From the NCBI GenBank assembly GCA_964621445.1, contig CAZUNO010000006.1, positions 84,011-148,010 of the forward strand: 64,000 bases of DNA. The letters run 5' to 3'. The notes beneath the pieces are model-generated. The model was not told the DNA's origin and ran no database searches. It saw nothing but the letters and a program-made list of their open reading frames with translations. This stretch comes from CAZUNO01 sp964621445 [NCBI: Candidatus Hadarchaeota archaeon]. Its GTDB lineage: Archaea > CAYQAE01 > CAYVLA01. The first letter of the stretch is position 1. Every line of letters starts with the position of its first letter. The translations under genes were made by a program, and so were the position numbers. This document shows, piece by piece, positions 47,668-56,777 of this stretch.

Positions 47668-48360
47668 TCATCCTTGGGAATAATTGAAGCCAGCTCGAAC
47701 AATTATTTTGCCGGTGTCAAGAATGGGAATTCCCAGAACCTCTTCGTTCAAAACGAGTCCGAGTTCCGTGCTACCCAGTATGAGTGCTTCAATTTAATTT
47801 GCCCGAACCATCTTTTTACATATTTCAACCAGTTTTCTTTTGGTACTCTCCACGATTTTTCCGTCGGCAAGCTGACCCATGGTTTTTTGGTGGATGTAAT
47901 CTCTGTCCTCATACTCCGGGACCGCGACGGAAATGTCGTGTTCTTTGAATTCCTTCGTAAAGAACTCCCCTTCCATGGTAAACTTGGTGCCGAACAGGCC
48001 CACGCCAGCAAAGCCCCGTCTTTCCGCTTCCTTTGCCACTTCATGCAGTATGCTCAACAGAGGGATTGGAGGTTTCTGGGCCAGTTCATCAAAAAAAATG
48101 TGGGGAGTATTGGAAGATATGATCGCGAAGTCGGCTCCGGCTCTTGAAAGACAGCCGATTCCATGAGACAGGATTGATATCGCCCCGGGATAATCCTTAG
48201 ATTTCAGTGGCTTTCGAAATGTCTCCATGTTCAAACTGTAGATGATAATAGTAGGATATTGCCGGCCGGGTAGATTCTGTTGAGCAAGCATCGCTAGCTG
48301 ACGATAGAATTGTAGAGTCGACTCCGGTGCCATGCCTCGAAGTATTCCTATCTTTTTCAT
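47668..48360 (-). pseudogene. Aspartate/glutamate racemase family gene with in-frame stop
   Basis: From ATG 48360 the frame encodes a typical start (K-K-I-G-I-L-R-G-M-A-P-E-S-T), I-I-S-S-N-T-P-H near residue 84 and V-G-L-F-G-T-K-F-T-M near 122. A TAA at 47794-47796 stops it, yet the same frame then continues I-E-A-L-I-L-G-S-T-E-L-G-L to a TGA at 47668-47670, giving the normal family length. Both places where cofactor-independent racemases carry their catalytic cysteines (C-N-T and G-C-T-E) hold Ser here (S-N-T, G-S-T-E). Some relatives naturally lack the first Cys. With the stop, a working racemase is unlikely. Confidence 0.7.
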
Positions 48361-48970
48361 GGTGACCTTCTCGTAAGGGGATTTGGGCACCGAAAAGAAT
48401 AACGTTTCTCTCAATTTCTAGACTCCGGCGGTCTTAGTCTGAAAGGTGACGAGTTCTTCATCATCCCCCTGGGTCGATTCACCGCTGTGGTCAGACCTAG
48501 CAGGGAAGGGTGGTGCAAGAGGCCTTCCCGTATCTGAGAGACTCTGATAACGATGTATAAATGGTAAAAGTGCCGGTTTGCCGGAAGGCAGCCTGTGAGA
48601 TGGAATTTTGAGTTGTAGCTATATTAATTGATGCCAGCTTGGCCGGATTTTAAGGCAAAATTGGTTTTGACTTTTGTTATTTGATATTTATCTTTCAAAA
48701 TGTTTTTCAAAGAAAAAATATTGGATAATATTTACTTTAAGTTAATAAATTGGTTAAGCCTGCTATATGAGGGGTGTTTCAAGAACTTCAATTTTCCGGA
48801 ATCAGTTCCAACTCTGACAAGTATCTCTTAAAACCGAATCTGGCGCGTAATATTTATGACAGGTCGCCCAGCTCTTGGGCGCAGGTGGTGTTTATCGGGT
48901 GGAAGAGACTGTGGATTTTTTTTGAAACCCTAACGAAGACGTGGCACGACTGCCAAGAACTTATGGATGT
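48361..48970. other. Intergenic stretch, no recognisable gene
   Basis: An AT-richer region between two decayed genes. It contains T/A-rich tracts near 48650-48750 but no tRNA fold, repeat array or convincing frame. A short plus-strand frame (48774-49007) has no family features. Confidence 0.4.
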
Positions 48971-49138
48971 AGTACGGCAACGAGCGGGCCGCCGTACGAG
49001 GATGTAACTTCCACCGAGATTGGTAAATGCCCCCTATGCGGCGGTGAGAATCTGAAGACCTGGAACACGAAGTAGATGCCCTGTCCCAAATGCGGTGCCA
49101 AGATGGAGCGAGGTGAGTTTTTGCTTAATTGGGATTGA
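48971..49138 (+). pseudogene. Zinc-ribbon protein remnant with in-frame UAG
   Basis: One frame reads E-I-G-K-C-P-L-C-G-G-E-N-L-K-T-W-N-T-K, then TAG (49073-49075), then M-P-C-P-K-C-G-A-K-M-E-R-G and TGA at 49136. The two C-x2-C knuckles on either side of the TAG are spaced as in a single zinc ribbon, so the stop interrupts one domain. UAG ends many intact genes here, so it is read as stop; the piece is debris of a larger gene or a dead small protein. Confidence 0.45.
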
Positions 49139-49253
49139 CCGCGGATACAATGGTTCCTTTGGAAAATCCAATCGGCTTGAATTTTAAATGCCTTGGCATT
49201 GGAAACGAATTTCTCCAACAAATGGTGTCAGAACGAGGGTTCTAAAGGTAAAA

Positions 49254-51536
49254 TCAATCGTCAAAAATCATGAAGGGGCCATCAGTTTTGGGTGACTGAA
49301 TAGGCGGGCTAGATTTCCTATTTCTGGGTATATTGCGTTTCAAGTATGGCAGTATCGGCAGTAGGATGAGGCTGAGGATGATGGGGAGTATTGCCTCTTT
49401 TACCTGTATATCTATTTGATCAACGATGAAATCCGGCCACTCCTCTATGTCGGCTTGGAGGTCAAAGTCTTGCGGCTCTCCGAGGCCTCCGTTGGAGGAT
49501 ATGTTGACCATGGTTCGGTTGCTGAGGGTTATTTCCTGTCCCGATCTCGTCTTTATATCCGGGGAGCCCTGGAGGTTGTAAACCTCCACGTCTTCCCCGG
49601 TGGAATCGATTCTAACAATGGATCGGACCCGGACTTTGACCAGGGCTTCGAGTTTGGACCAGTCCATCTTATTCACGGTTGCCTTATAGATATCGATGGA
49701 TAACTTGGCTACCTTGGCCGGGATGCCCACGAGGGGAATTTTCTCCAAGACCTGTATGAATGCGTCCACTCCCTTCATGACACCGAAGCCGAAGAGCCCG
49801 GATAACTTGTCCTCAATCGGATAATGGAAACCTGAGTCGTAGGCGGTCGGCAGGAGAACAATCTTCGCGTGCGGAATGGGGGGTTCGCAGTCCGACATCT
49901 TGCGGCTTATAGGTAGCTGGATGGTCGCCTTATTACCGTTGATCCACGCGATCTCGATTTTAACCCCTCCATCTATATCTATGATGTCCCCCGGCATCAA
50001 CAGGAAGCCCTCCTCAACGGGCTTGTAATCAAAGGTGGGGTGGGCAAGACCCCTCTTAACCCTTACCCGTCCCGGTCCCCAGGGAGCCAATGGCGGATAT
50101 TCCTCCAAGAAGACATCCTTATACTTCTGGGACCGTCCTTCACCCGTTATGCTCACGATCTGTGCGATTCCGCCGAACTCCACCTCGACCGAGGCCTCGA
50201 GATCGATCTCGTTGTTCTCGGGATCGACGGTCACAGCCTTAATGGTTCCGCCTATCTTGGCCTCCTCCCCGTGGATGTATGTCTGCTGGATCAGTATCTT
50301 TGAGAACTCTACGGGATCGATGAGGTTCTGCAGGATGTAGTTCACTTCCGCGCCTCCCGAATCATTGGTCCAGGCAGCATCCAGGTATGTCTTCTCATCA
50401 ATCCCGAAGATCTCGAAGACGGGAACATCCACCATGATCGGTGCCGGCTTGAGTACTCCCCTCAGATTCTTCCCGGGTTCCGACTGTCCGGCGTTTTCCT
50501 CCTTCACAGCGAAGAAGTACACCCTCTTTCCCTTCACCGGTTGGCCACTTGGCTCCTTCAATAACGAAACCAATCCGCCGGCAGGCTCGATATCGGTCCC
50601 GGTTCCGGCTTTAAAGTACTCAAAAGGATGAAAATGCTCTAGAGTTAGGAGAACCTTCTCTCCCCAGATCTCAAACTCATGATGATCGGATTCCGCGAGT
50701 GGCGAGTGGTTTGGAAGATACGCCTTGACGTAGACCCTCATCCTTAGAATCCCGGTGTCCTCCGGGGCGTAGTTTTCGCCGAGTTCTCGCAGATAGCTCA
50801 GATTCAGGGGCTTTCCCTCTTCGTTCAGCTGGAGGGCCTCGCAAGTGACCGGCTTCAAGATCCCAAACAAGTCTTGACCCGGGATTGATAGCCACCCACC
50901 AAACATATCCTGAGCCCACTCGGCATCGGTGTGGTATTCGAAGAACCATCCTACTTCCTCAACCTCGCCCAGCTCCCCTTCACCGAACTGTAGAGCAAAG
51001 GTGGCCTTTTTCTTGTCCCGCGTGATTTTTTGTGGACCACTGACGGTCAGTGTGAGGCCACGTGTTGCGATAAAATCGAAACTCGCGTCAAAGCGAGGCG
51101 ATTTTCCAATAGTCTCGTCTCCTGCGAAGGCCTCGACGATGATGCTGAACTGTAGCACGAGAATATCTTCCCCCTCTTTCCCGTAGCCCAGGGTTCCATG
51201 CTCACGGCACAGTCGTTCCATTTCGCTTATCGTCACGCCTGTTCCTTCCCTCGTCACTACTAGGTCCGATACGGTGGAAAGGGTGACGGGTTCCATATAG
51301 TCGTATGGGTCCGTGTTCCTCTCGTAGAACTTGTAGTAGGAGAAGTTCCAAACAACCTTGGTTACCTCATCTGTGTCGTATCCCTCTGCAGCCAGCTGGA
51401 AGGTAACAGAGTCGGCATCGCTATAGATCTCTTCAGGGGCGGTGACGTGAAGTTCGACCCCGTGGCAGACGGTTGCTCCCAGGTTTATGGTGGTTGCAAG
51501 CAGCAGCAGGATGAAGACCTGGTTTACGTTTCTCAA
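49254..51536 (-). CDS. Large cell-surface protein with Ig-like repeats and C-terminal membrane anchor
   Basis: About 760 residues from TTG 51536: signal peptide (V-F-I-L-L-L-L-A-T-T-I-N-L-G-A), a long extracellular region and a C-terminal helix (A-I-L-P-I-I-L-S-L-I-L-L-P-I-L-P-Y-L) with a basic cytoplasmic tail. The first two domains are related: L-H-V-T-A-P-E-E-I-Y-S-D-A-D-S-V-T-F-Q-L ... W-N-F-S-Y-Y and L-T-V-S-G-P-Q-K-I-T-R-D-K-K-K-A-T-F-A-L ... W-F-F-E-Y, i.e. tandem beta-sandwich repeats of about 130 residues. No family is recognised. A TATA box at 51589-51598 lies inside the longer frame to 51650, so the upstream codons are not translated. Confidence 0.6.
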   Translation of the reverse strand: MRNVNQVFILLLLATTINLGATVCHGVELHVTAPEEIYSDADSVTFQLAAEGYDTDEVTKVVWNFSYYKFYERNTDPYDYMEPVTLSTVSDLVVTREGTGVTISEMERLCREHGTLGYGKEGEDILVLQFSIIVEAFAGDETIGKSPRFDASFDFIATRGLTLTVSGPQKITRDKKKATFALQFGEGELGEVEEVGWFFEYHTDAEWAQDMFGGWLSIPGQDLFGILKPVTCEALQLNEEGKPLNLSYLRELGENYAPEDTGILRMRVYVKAYLPNHSPLAESDHHEFEIWGEKVLLTLEHFHPFEYFKAGTGTDIEPAGGLVSLLKEPSGQPVKGKRVYFFAVKEENAGQSEPGKNLRGVLKPAPIMVDVPVFEIFGIDEKTYLDAAWTNDSGGAEVNYILQNLIDPVEFSKILIQQTYIHGEEAKIGGTIKAVTVDPENNEIDLEASVEVEFGGIAQIVSITGEGRSQKYKDVFLEEYPPLAPWGPGRVRVKRGLAHPTFDYKPVEEGFLLMPGDIIDIDGGVKIEIAWINGNKATIQLPISRKMSDCEPPIPHAKIVLLPTAYDSGFHYPIEDKLSGLFGFGVMKGVDAFIQVLEKIPLVGIPAKVAKLSIDIYKATVNKMDWSKLEALVKVRVRSIVRIDSTGEDVEVYNLQGSPDIKTRSGQEITLSNRTMVNISSNGGLGEPQDFDLQADIEEWPDFIVDQIDIQVKEAILPIILSLILLPILPYLKRNIPRNRKSSPPIQSPKTDGPFMIFDD

Positions 51537-51588
51537 GATCAACCAACCCCCGGTGAGGAATTTTGAAGGAGCCTTTGTTGCATTAGAG

Positions 51589-51598
51589 GTATATAAAC
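51589..51598 (-). promoter_or_regulatory. TATA box for the large surface protein
   Basis: On the minus strand GTTTATATAC lies about 55-60 bases before TTG 51536, giving a start of transcription near 51565 and a leader of about 30 bases. Confidence 0.5.
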
Positions 51599-51913
51599 AT
51601 TTAGGATGCCTCAAAGTCAGAAGGAAACGCATAGACATCTTTTTTCCCACCAGCGAGAATCCTCCAGTTCACAATGGGAATGTCTTCAGCTATCTATCCC
51701 TAGATAGTCTGTATAATGAAAATCTTTGAATCTATATACGCAAAATAGAGATAGCAGGCCTCGAGGTTTTCTCACTGGGACCGGCTAATGGCCAAGCCCA
51801 CAGCGAATGTATAAACAATAATATGAAGAGGCTAGGCTCCTCAATTTCCGCGGTCCATTCTCAAAGACCTGACAGCATGTATATTTTGGCCTCCCGGATA
51901 GGGCCTTCGGATC

Positions 51914-53228
51914 TTAGACGAGCCCGGACCTTGATCTTGGCACCGGGGGCGGCGGTGGGATTTCCGGCGGGACATCATCCACCAGGGGTACGACATCCTC
52001 GAACATCGTCGTGTAAGATCTCTGGATTGCAGGCTCAAGGCTGGATGCGGCCATCTCGTATTCACCGTTCCGTGTGTGCTTCCTCCCGGCTTCCAGGGCT
52101 TTGGATGTGGAAAGGTTAAGATCAAGCCATCTTGCATAACGGATTAAAAGTTCCAGCTCAAGGATCATCCCTTTTGCCTGACTCAACAACAGGTCATTCC
52201 ATGGTATCTCTGCAATAAGGCAAGGAGCGTCATCTATGGTTATATTTGGCGTTATCAATTCTTTTTCGCTGAGGTTGACCCCGATGTAGGTTAGGTCTCT
52301 AGTTTCCGAGAAGATGGCGACCTTGTCGGCTATAACATCGCTTAGGTGGTGGGCTTCGAGCAGGATTGTGGTGGCATTGGGTCCCCCGTATGGTCTGGCC
52401 TCCATCATGGGGTATAGTGAAACAACGGGTAATGGGGAGGCCTTTGATCGATTAAAAAAGATATATTTGTTCACCAGGCGGTACGCCGCCTGGTAGGAGC
52501 TTTCGTCGGCCAGCTTGAATGGGGTGGGTCCCTGGTATATCCACATCACCCCCTCGTTTCTCACCGCCTGTTCCATGTCATCTATTAGTTCGAAAGGCCT
52601 GATTTTGGCGGTCCAAAATCCCGGAATGAGCACTCCATTAACGTCCCCTGCGTGTAATTCCCACCATTCCCTTAGCTTCTCATAATTCAGCGAATCATAG
52701 CCACCATATGGGTGTTCCGTCCAAAGGGTCAACGGAACCTCCGACGTATTGAAGCCAAGGGTTACGTTCCAACCACCCATGCCTCCTTAAAGGCCAGAAC
52801 TCCTAAAGACAGGTTCGGGTTGATATCCCGGACCTTCTGAGCCGTATTCCTGGCCATTTGATAGATTTTTCTCTCCTCCCAATTCTGAAATTCCTCTAGG
52901 AGGCCTTCGTTCTCCAGGAATTGGTAGCGCTCACCGGGGGCAATATCCCGGAACCGCCTGCCCGTTTCGTTGGCGAACTTGTGGAAGGCTTTGTAGTCAT
53001 AGCTGTACATATATTGGGTCCCTCGCCTCCATTCTCTGACTGGAAGACCAACGTCTTGTTGTACCTCCCTCTGTCTCCCCCGGGACCGAAGTAATCGTGG
53101 GAGGCCACCAACCCTCCATCGGGAAGAACCACTATGCTGGGGGAGCCGATGAACCTTTCGCTCTTGGCCGGGGAGTGATTGATTACCATCCCGGGAACCT
53201 GCGAGAAATCAGGGTCCTTGTAGGGCAT
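51914..53228 (-). pseudogene. Chimeric, frameshifted gene: sialidase-like N terminus joined to a secreted-hydrolase-like remainder
   Basis: Three consecutive minus-strand frames carry pieces of protein. The first (53228 to about 53020) reads M-V-I-N-H-S-P-A ... [25 protein letters not shown], an exo-sialidase/BNR beginning, and stops making sense after E-N-G-G-E. The second (53010-52762) gives [12 protein letters not shown] and N-P-N-L-S-L-G-V-L-A-F-K-E-A-W; the third (52780-51914) continues G-W-N-V-T-L-G-F-N and includes T-L-W-T-E-H-P-Y-G-G-Y and a proline-rich end. A deletion probably fused two genes and a later frameshift (near 52770) broke the second. The remainder's family is unknown. 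Confidence 0.5.
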
Positions 53229-53564
53229 GATGTGGACCGGAGATGGAGTTCATAATAACCTTTCTTTACCACCATCTAGGAACCGATAAACTTGCATTTG
53301 GTGAATTCTCACTTCTTCAAATTAGTAGTTCCTTTCCGTCCTTTGCCCATTGATTCTGAATGCCTCCTATGAACTCGGTTCCAGGCAGGGGATAGTATGC
53401 GGTCCTTTTTAACAATCAGGATCCAAGGCAAATAGCTTGAGATCGTAAGGGAGCCTAATAGGTTGAATAACTTGGTGGCCTAGGGCCCACTGGGGTTCTT
53501 CAGCCTGAGAATATAACCAAATACTTAGGAATTTGAATGGTAAGAAAAGCAATTTACGATTCGA
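53229..53564. other. Intergenic stretch with a short C-terminal gene fragment on the minus strand
   Basis: The minus-strand frame 53415-53317 reads Y-Y-P-L-P-G-T-E-F-I-G-G-I-Q-N-Q-W-A-K-D-G-K-E-L-L-I-like sequence before a TGA, with the look of a real protein end, but a stop lies just upstream and no start exists. It may be another piece of debris next to the sialidase chimera. Nothing else is recognised here. Confidence 0.3.
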
Positions 53565-54986
53565 TCAGGATTCGCTGGGCAACCGGTTACTAGCTTTCCT
53601 GCTATCAGGCCTGGAAAGCTGGATTCCTTGGCGGATATAACTCTGCCTGCCGGATGATATGCTGAAGCCCAGCTTTTCAAAATCCAAAACGGGAGTCTCT
53701 GCCTGCCTTAGCTTCAGAACGCAATCGAAAAGCTCCTTTATCATGGCCAAGTCGGCCTCGTCTTCAACTAGCATGGGATTCAGCATGAACACCACCGTAC
53801 AGTTCGCTTTCCTGAAACGATCGACCATTTCCATTATGTGGGGATAGATGGTCTCTATCCGTGATGATACTAGATAGGCAGATAGAATGTCAACCAAAGC
53901 CCTCTTTTTCCTTGGTTCAATTGCCTCCAGTGCTCTGGACATCGCTACTTCAACCACAGATAATGCCACTGGGGATACGTAGGTATCTTCATGTGTTTCC
54001 AGAGTGGGGACTTCGGTAAACCGGCTGGTGTAACAGTCAACGATCCTGAGCCGGGATTTACCCTGGTTGAGATCTGAGCGTATCTTGTCGGGTGTTCTTG
54101 TCGCACTCACCACCAAGGAGCCCTCACCTTGATCGAGTCCGGTTTGGATGAAGGCCCGAGCAAAGTCCTCCTTTTCCTGGTTGGGACCTGCGACCAGTAA
54201 CATTGCCATGCCTTTTGGCAGTCCTCCATCGAGGGCCTTATCGAGGTGGCTAATTCCGGTGGATATCCGGGAGGTCAACACCCCGTCATATATGGTATGG
54301 AGAAGGCCTTCCTCTATTAGGTAGTCCATATACTTATTCACCGTTCTGCCACAGTTGGATCTGACTATCCTTCGAAGTTCCTCATGGTCATCTATATTAG
54401 CAATTTTCGCGAAATGATCAACGATGGCTTCAAACAGGTCGACGAGTTCTTCCTTTCTTACCTGATCCTGGTCGACTTTCAGAACGGAATCACGATCAAG
54501 CATGAATTCGCCCTTGTCCGTGAATCGGGAACGCGATAATATGGCTTGGTTATTAACATATCTTTCTAGGATCATATTTAGCCGTTCTGCACCCTCAAGA
54601 ACGACTATTGGCTGTGCAAGATCCTGGTACAGTTGTCCAAATAGGCTTAGGGCAACGTGATTGTCCGAGGGTAAGGGGAATCCAGGGTCAAAATGACCCG
54701 TTGCCGCTATCTGTTCCATTCTTCTCCGGTTTTGTTCGGCCCAATAGGTATAGAAAGGAAGACCCAGAGCCTGGAGCACGAGGAATTTCATGGCCTGATC
54801 GGGGTTTCCATTGGAGTAGGCCTGGAATAGAAAAAGCGAAGGACCCAGTACGAGAATAACGGTGGGGAGCATTGCCAAATGAGGGGTATATCTGGTCCTT
54901 GCATAGAACTGGAGAAAACCAATCACTCCCATGGCCAGAGTAACGAGGGCCAGGATTTCACCTATTATCGCTACCAGCCCGATCAA
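53565..54986 (-). CDS. Membrane protein with degenerate KaiC/RAD55-like ATPase domain
   Basis: The 473-residue protein has two or three N-terminal transmembrane helices (residues 3-27, 36-57, perhaps 66-82), a helical middle with a winged-helix-like section (N-C-G-R-T-V-N-K-Y-M-D-Y-L-I-E-E-G-L-L near 215) and a C-terminal RecA/KaiC-like domain from about 240 (T-G-I-S-H-L-D-K-A-L-D-G-G-L-P-K-G). The Walker A place reads G-P-N-Q-E-K-E-D instead of G-x4-G-K-T, so ATP binding is doubtful; the Walker B-like R-A-L-V-D-I-L-S remains. It could be a signalling or scaffold protein at the membrane. Its start overlaps the upstream four-helix protein by 29 bases. Confidence 0.6.
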   Translation of the reverse strand: MIGLVAIIGEILALVTLAMGVIGFLQFYARTRYTPHLAMLPTVILVLGPSLFLFQAYSNGNPDQAMKFLVLQALGLPFYTYWAEQNRRRMEQIAATGHFDPGFPLPSDNHVALSLFGQLYQDLAQPIVVLEGAERLNMILERYVNNQAILSRSRFTDKGEFMLDRDSVLKVDQDQVRKEELVDLFEAIVDHFAKIANIDDHEELRRIVRSNCGRTVNKYMDYLIEEGLLHTIYDGVLTSRISTGISHLDKALDGGLPKGMAMLLVAGPNQEKEDFARAFIQTGLDQGEGSLVVSATRTPDKIRSDLNQGKSRLRIVDCYTSRFTEVPTLETHEDTYVSPVALSVVEVAMSRALEAIEPRKKRALVDILSAYLVSSRIETIYPHIMEMVDRFRKANCTVVFMLNPMLVEDEADLAMIKELFDCVLKLRQAETPVLDFEKLGFSISSGRQSYIRQGIQLSRPDSRKASNRLPSES

Positions 54987-55365
54987 GAATCCACCTCCTC
55001 CCCCTAACTATGTGCTGGAGTAGGAGCTTGTTTGAGAACTGGGCAAGAATCAATCCAAGAATCAGGCAGTATCCTCCAAGGAGTACCATCCATGAATTGC
55101 CCAGAATTAGGTAGGCCACTACTGCGATATATCCAGAGGCGAGAACGCAGAAGGCCAAGGCGTAAAGGTAGGACCTTGGCATATTGCCGCTCACCGATTC
55201 TATTCTTACATACTGATATACCATGTTGTAGAAGAAGGCGATTATTGAGACGGCAGCTAGTAGGAGAGCACCATTATGCATGTAGCCCTTCGAATATAGT
55301 GTAATTCCAATAGCAACCGCACAGGTTACAGCTATAATGCTTGTATTTCTTGATAATTTCAACAA
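54958..55365 (-). CDS. Four-helix membrane protein
   Basis: A 135-residue protein with four hydrophobic helices (about 5-21, 29-48, 65-85 and 90-112) and a basic C-terminal end (R-G-R-R-W-I-L-D-R). It overlaps the start of the KaiC-like membrane protein by 29 bases, so the two are coupled and may form a complex. Family not recognised. It is divergent from the UbiA gene. Confidence 0.55.
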   Translation of the reverse strand: MLKLSRNTSIIAVTCAVAIGITLYSKGYMHNGALLLAAVSIIAFFYNMVYQYVRIESVSGNMPRSYLYALAFCVLASGYIAVVAYLILGNSWMVLLGGYCLILGLILAQFSNKLLLQHIVRGRRWILDRAGSDNR

Positions 55366-55570
55366 TATTTACAACCATTGAATAATTATTGAGGCAATTT
55401 TCTTTGAACACATAAAAATGTCTTTGATATTGGAAACTAATCAAAAAGATAGATTCTCATCGAACCGCCTTTTATCGATGAGTCCGCTAACTCTTCCAAG
55501 ACCTTTTTTAGTCTGCCCTGTTGCCAAAAAAAGAATGGTCTCCTGGAATTTCCCCCCCGAGTCATTTTCC

Positions 55571-56428
55571 ATGAAGGCGAAGGCTTGGATACGGATGATG
55601 CGGCTTCACACATCCTTGATATATCCGTCCATGGGGCTCGCCGCATCTCTATTCATTTTAGGACGACCAAGGAGCATTGGTTTTCTTGTTCCCGTAATAT
55701 CCATCCTGTTGATATCAATATCTGCCTATATGCTCAATGACGTATTTGACGTTGACGTCGATGAGGTGAGCAATGCCGATCGTCCAATTCCCACTGGAGT
55801 GCTCTCCAAACGTGAGGTTTCGGTAGTTGGTTCCCTTTGTCTGGCAGGCGGTTTTTTATTGGCCACAACATCAGGTTCAATTATAGCAATTGGAATCTCG
55901 ATCATAATGTGCGCTTTGAGCATTTTCTACTCTGCTCCCCCCTTACGATTAAGAAGGTTGTTCATTGCGCCTTACCTGGTGATAGCAGGATTTGCTTCCC
56001 TTTCCTTCCTATTTGCCGCTGCTTACCACGGCTCACTCCTGGAGGGGGATGTCCTGCTAGGCGGTATATTGGTTCTTGGATATGCAACGGGCTCCTGCAT
56101 GGTGAAGGAATTCAAGGATCTGGAGGGTGACTCCTCAAGCGGGGTTAAGTCAATCCCCAGCACTTTGGGTCTGGAGAGGGGTGTAAAGGTAACCCTTCCC
56201 CTGTACCTGGGTGCGTACATGCTTCTACTTCCTCTCTACTGGATATTCTCTTTACATGCAATCTTTTTAGTAGCATTCGCTGCCATACTTGCCATTAAGG
56301 TCAAGAAATCCTATGATCTTTTGCAGGCTCCAAGGGAGATGGAACGGAGAATAGGCATCCTGAAGGTAGAGGTCGTTTCCACGGTAGTCATCTTCCTGCT
56401 GGCTGCTCTAAGCGCCACCATGGGTTGA
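55571..56428 (+). CDS. UbiA-family prenyltransferase
   Basis: Integral membrane enzyme that transfers prenyl chains, with eight or so helices. The first Asp-rich motif is N-D-V-F-D-V-D-V-D-E-V-S-N-A-D-R-P with R-P-I-P-T-G following; the second is K-E-F-K-D-L-E-G-D-S-S-S-G-V-K-S. In archaea such enzymes make digeranylgeranylglyceryl phosphate for lipids, or quinone, haem or chlorophyll-like tails; the motifs do not settle which. I start at ATG 55571 (M-K-A-K-A-W-I-R-M-M-R-L-H-T-S), where the family N terminus begins; the frame is open to 55418 but the extra 51 residues look untranslated. Confidence 0.85.
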   Translation: MKAKAWIRMMRLHTSLIYPSMGLAASLFILGRPRSIGFLVPVISILLISISAYMLNDVFDVDVDEVSNADRPIPTGVLSKREVSVVGSLCLAGGFLLATTSGSIIAIGISIIMCALSIFYSAPPLRLRRLFIAPYLVIAGFASLSFLFAAAYHGSLLEGDVLLGGILVLGYATGSCMVKEFKDLEGDSSSGVKSIPSTLGLERGVKVTLPLYLGAYMLLLPLYWIFSLHAIFLVAFAAILAIKVKKSYDLLQAPREMERRIGILKVEVVSTVVIFLLAALSATMG

Positions 56429-56774
56429 GTACTTAGAGCACTTAGTAATCACTTGGAAGTCACTCCACTCTATACAGGGATCTACTGCCGTAGGATTCAC
56501 AAATGAGTTTCCAAATTTTGGCGAATTCAACAAAAGATGAAGTTATATTTTTAAAAGCGGGCATGTCATCCCTAGGTAATGAAGATGCATCCGGACCATT
56601 CGGTTATTACTCAGTTTTGTGAGTGCCGATTCTGTTTGGTAATTGCATTTTCGGTCCTACCCTAAAGGAAGCTGAAAAAAGCTCCGAGTGAGGGGGTTTT
56701 CTTTTTGTGTGAAATTTTTGGTAATAACCACAGCGTAGACTATTTCATATGGACACCATTTTCGGAGGTGGCTA
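56429..56774 (+). other. Intergenic region before the ABC exporter, with one TATA box
   Basis: Contains a TATA-like element (AGTTATATTTTTAA, 56541-56554) followed by a 28-codon frame from ATG 56579 (with C-E-C-R-F-C) that stops at 56665. This peptide is uncertain. GGAGGT-like AGGTGG at 56766-56771 precedes the exporter start. No other feature seen. Confidence 0.4.
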
Positions 56775-56777
56775 GTG

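Noticed and set aside
48774-49007. 77-codon plus-strand frame before the zinc-ribbon remnant
   Set aside because: No recognisable motif, unusual composition and overlap with the better zinc-ribbon frame.
49073-49075. UAG as a pyrrolysine codon
   Set aside because: Many intact genes here (rpoB, EF-2, EF-1A, nusA) end in UAG, no pyl genes are in the window, and neighbouring genes are also decayed.
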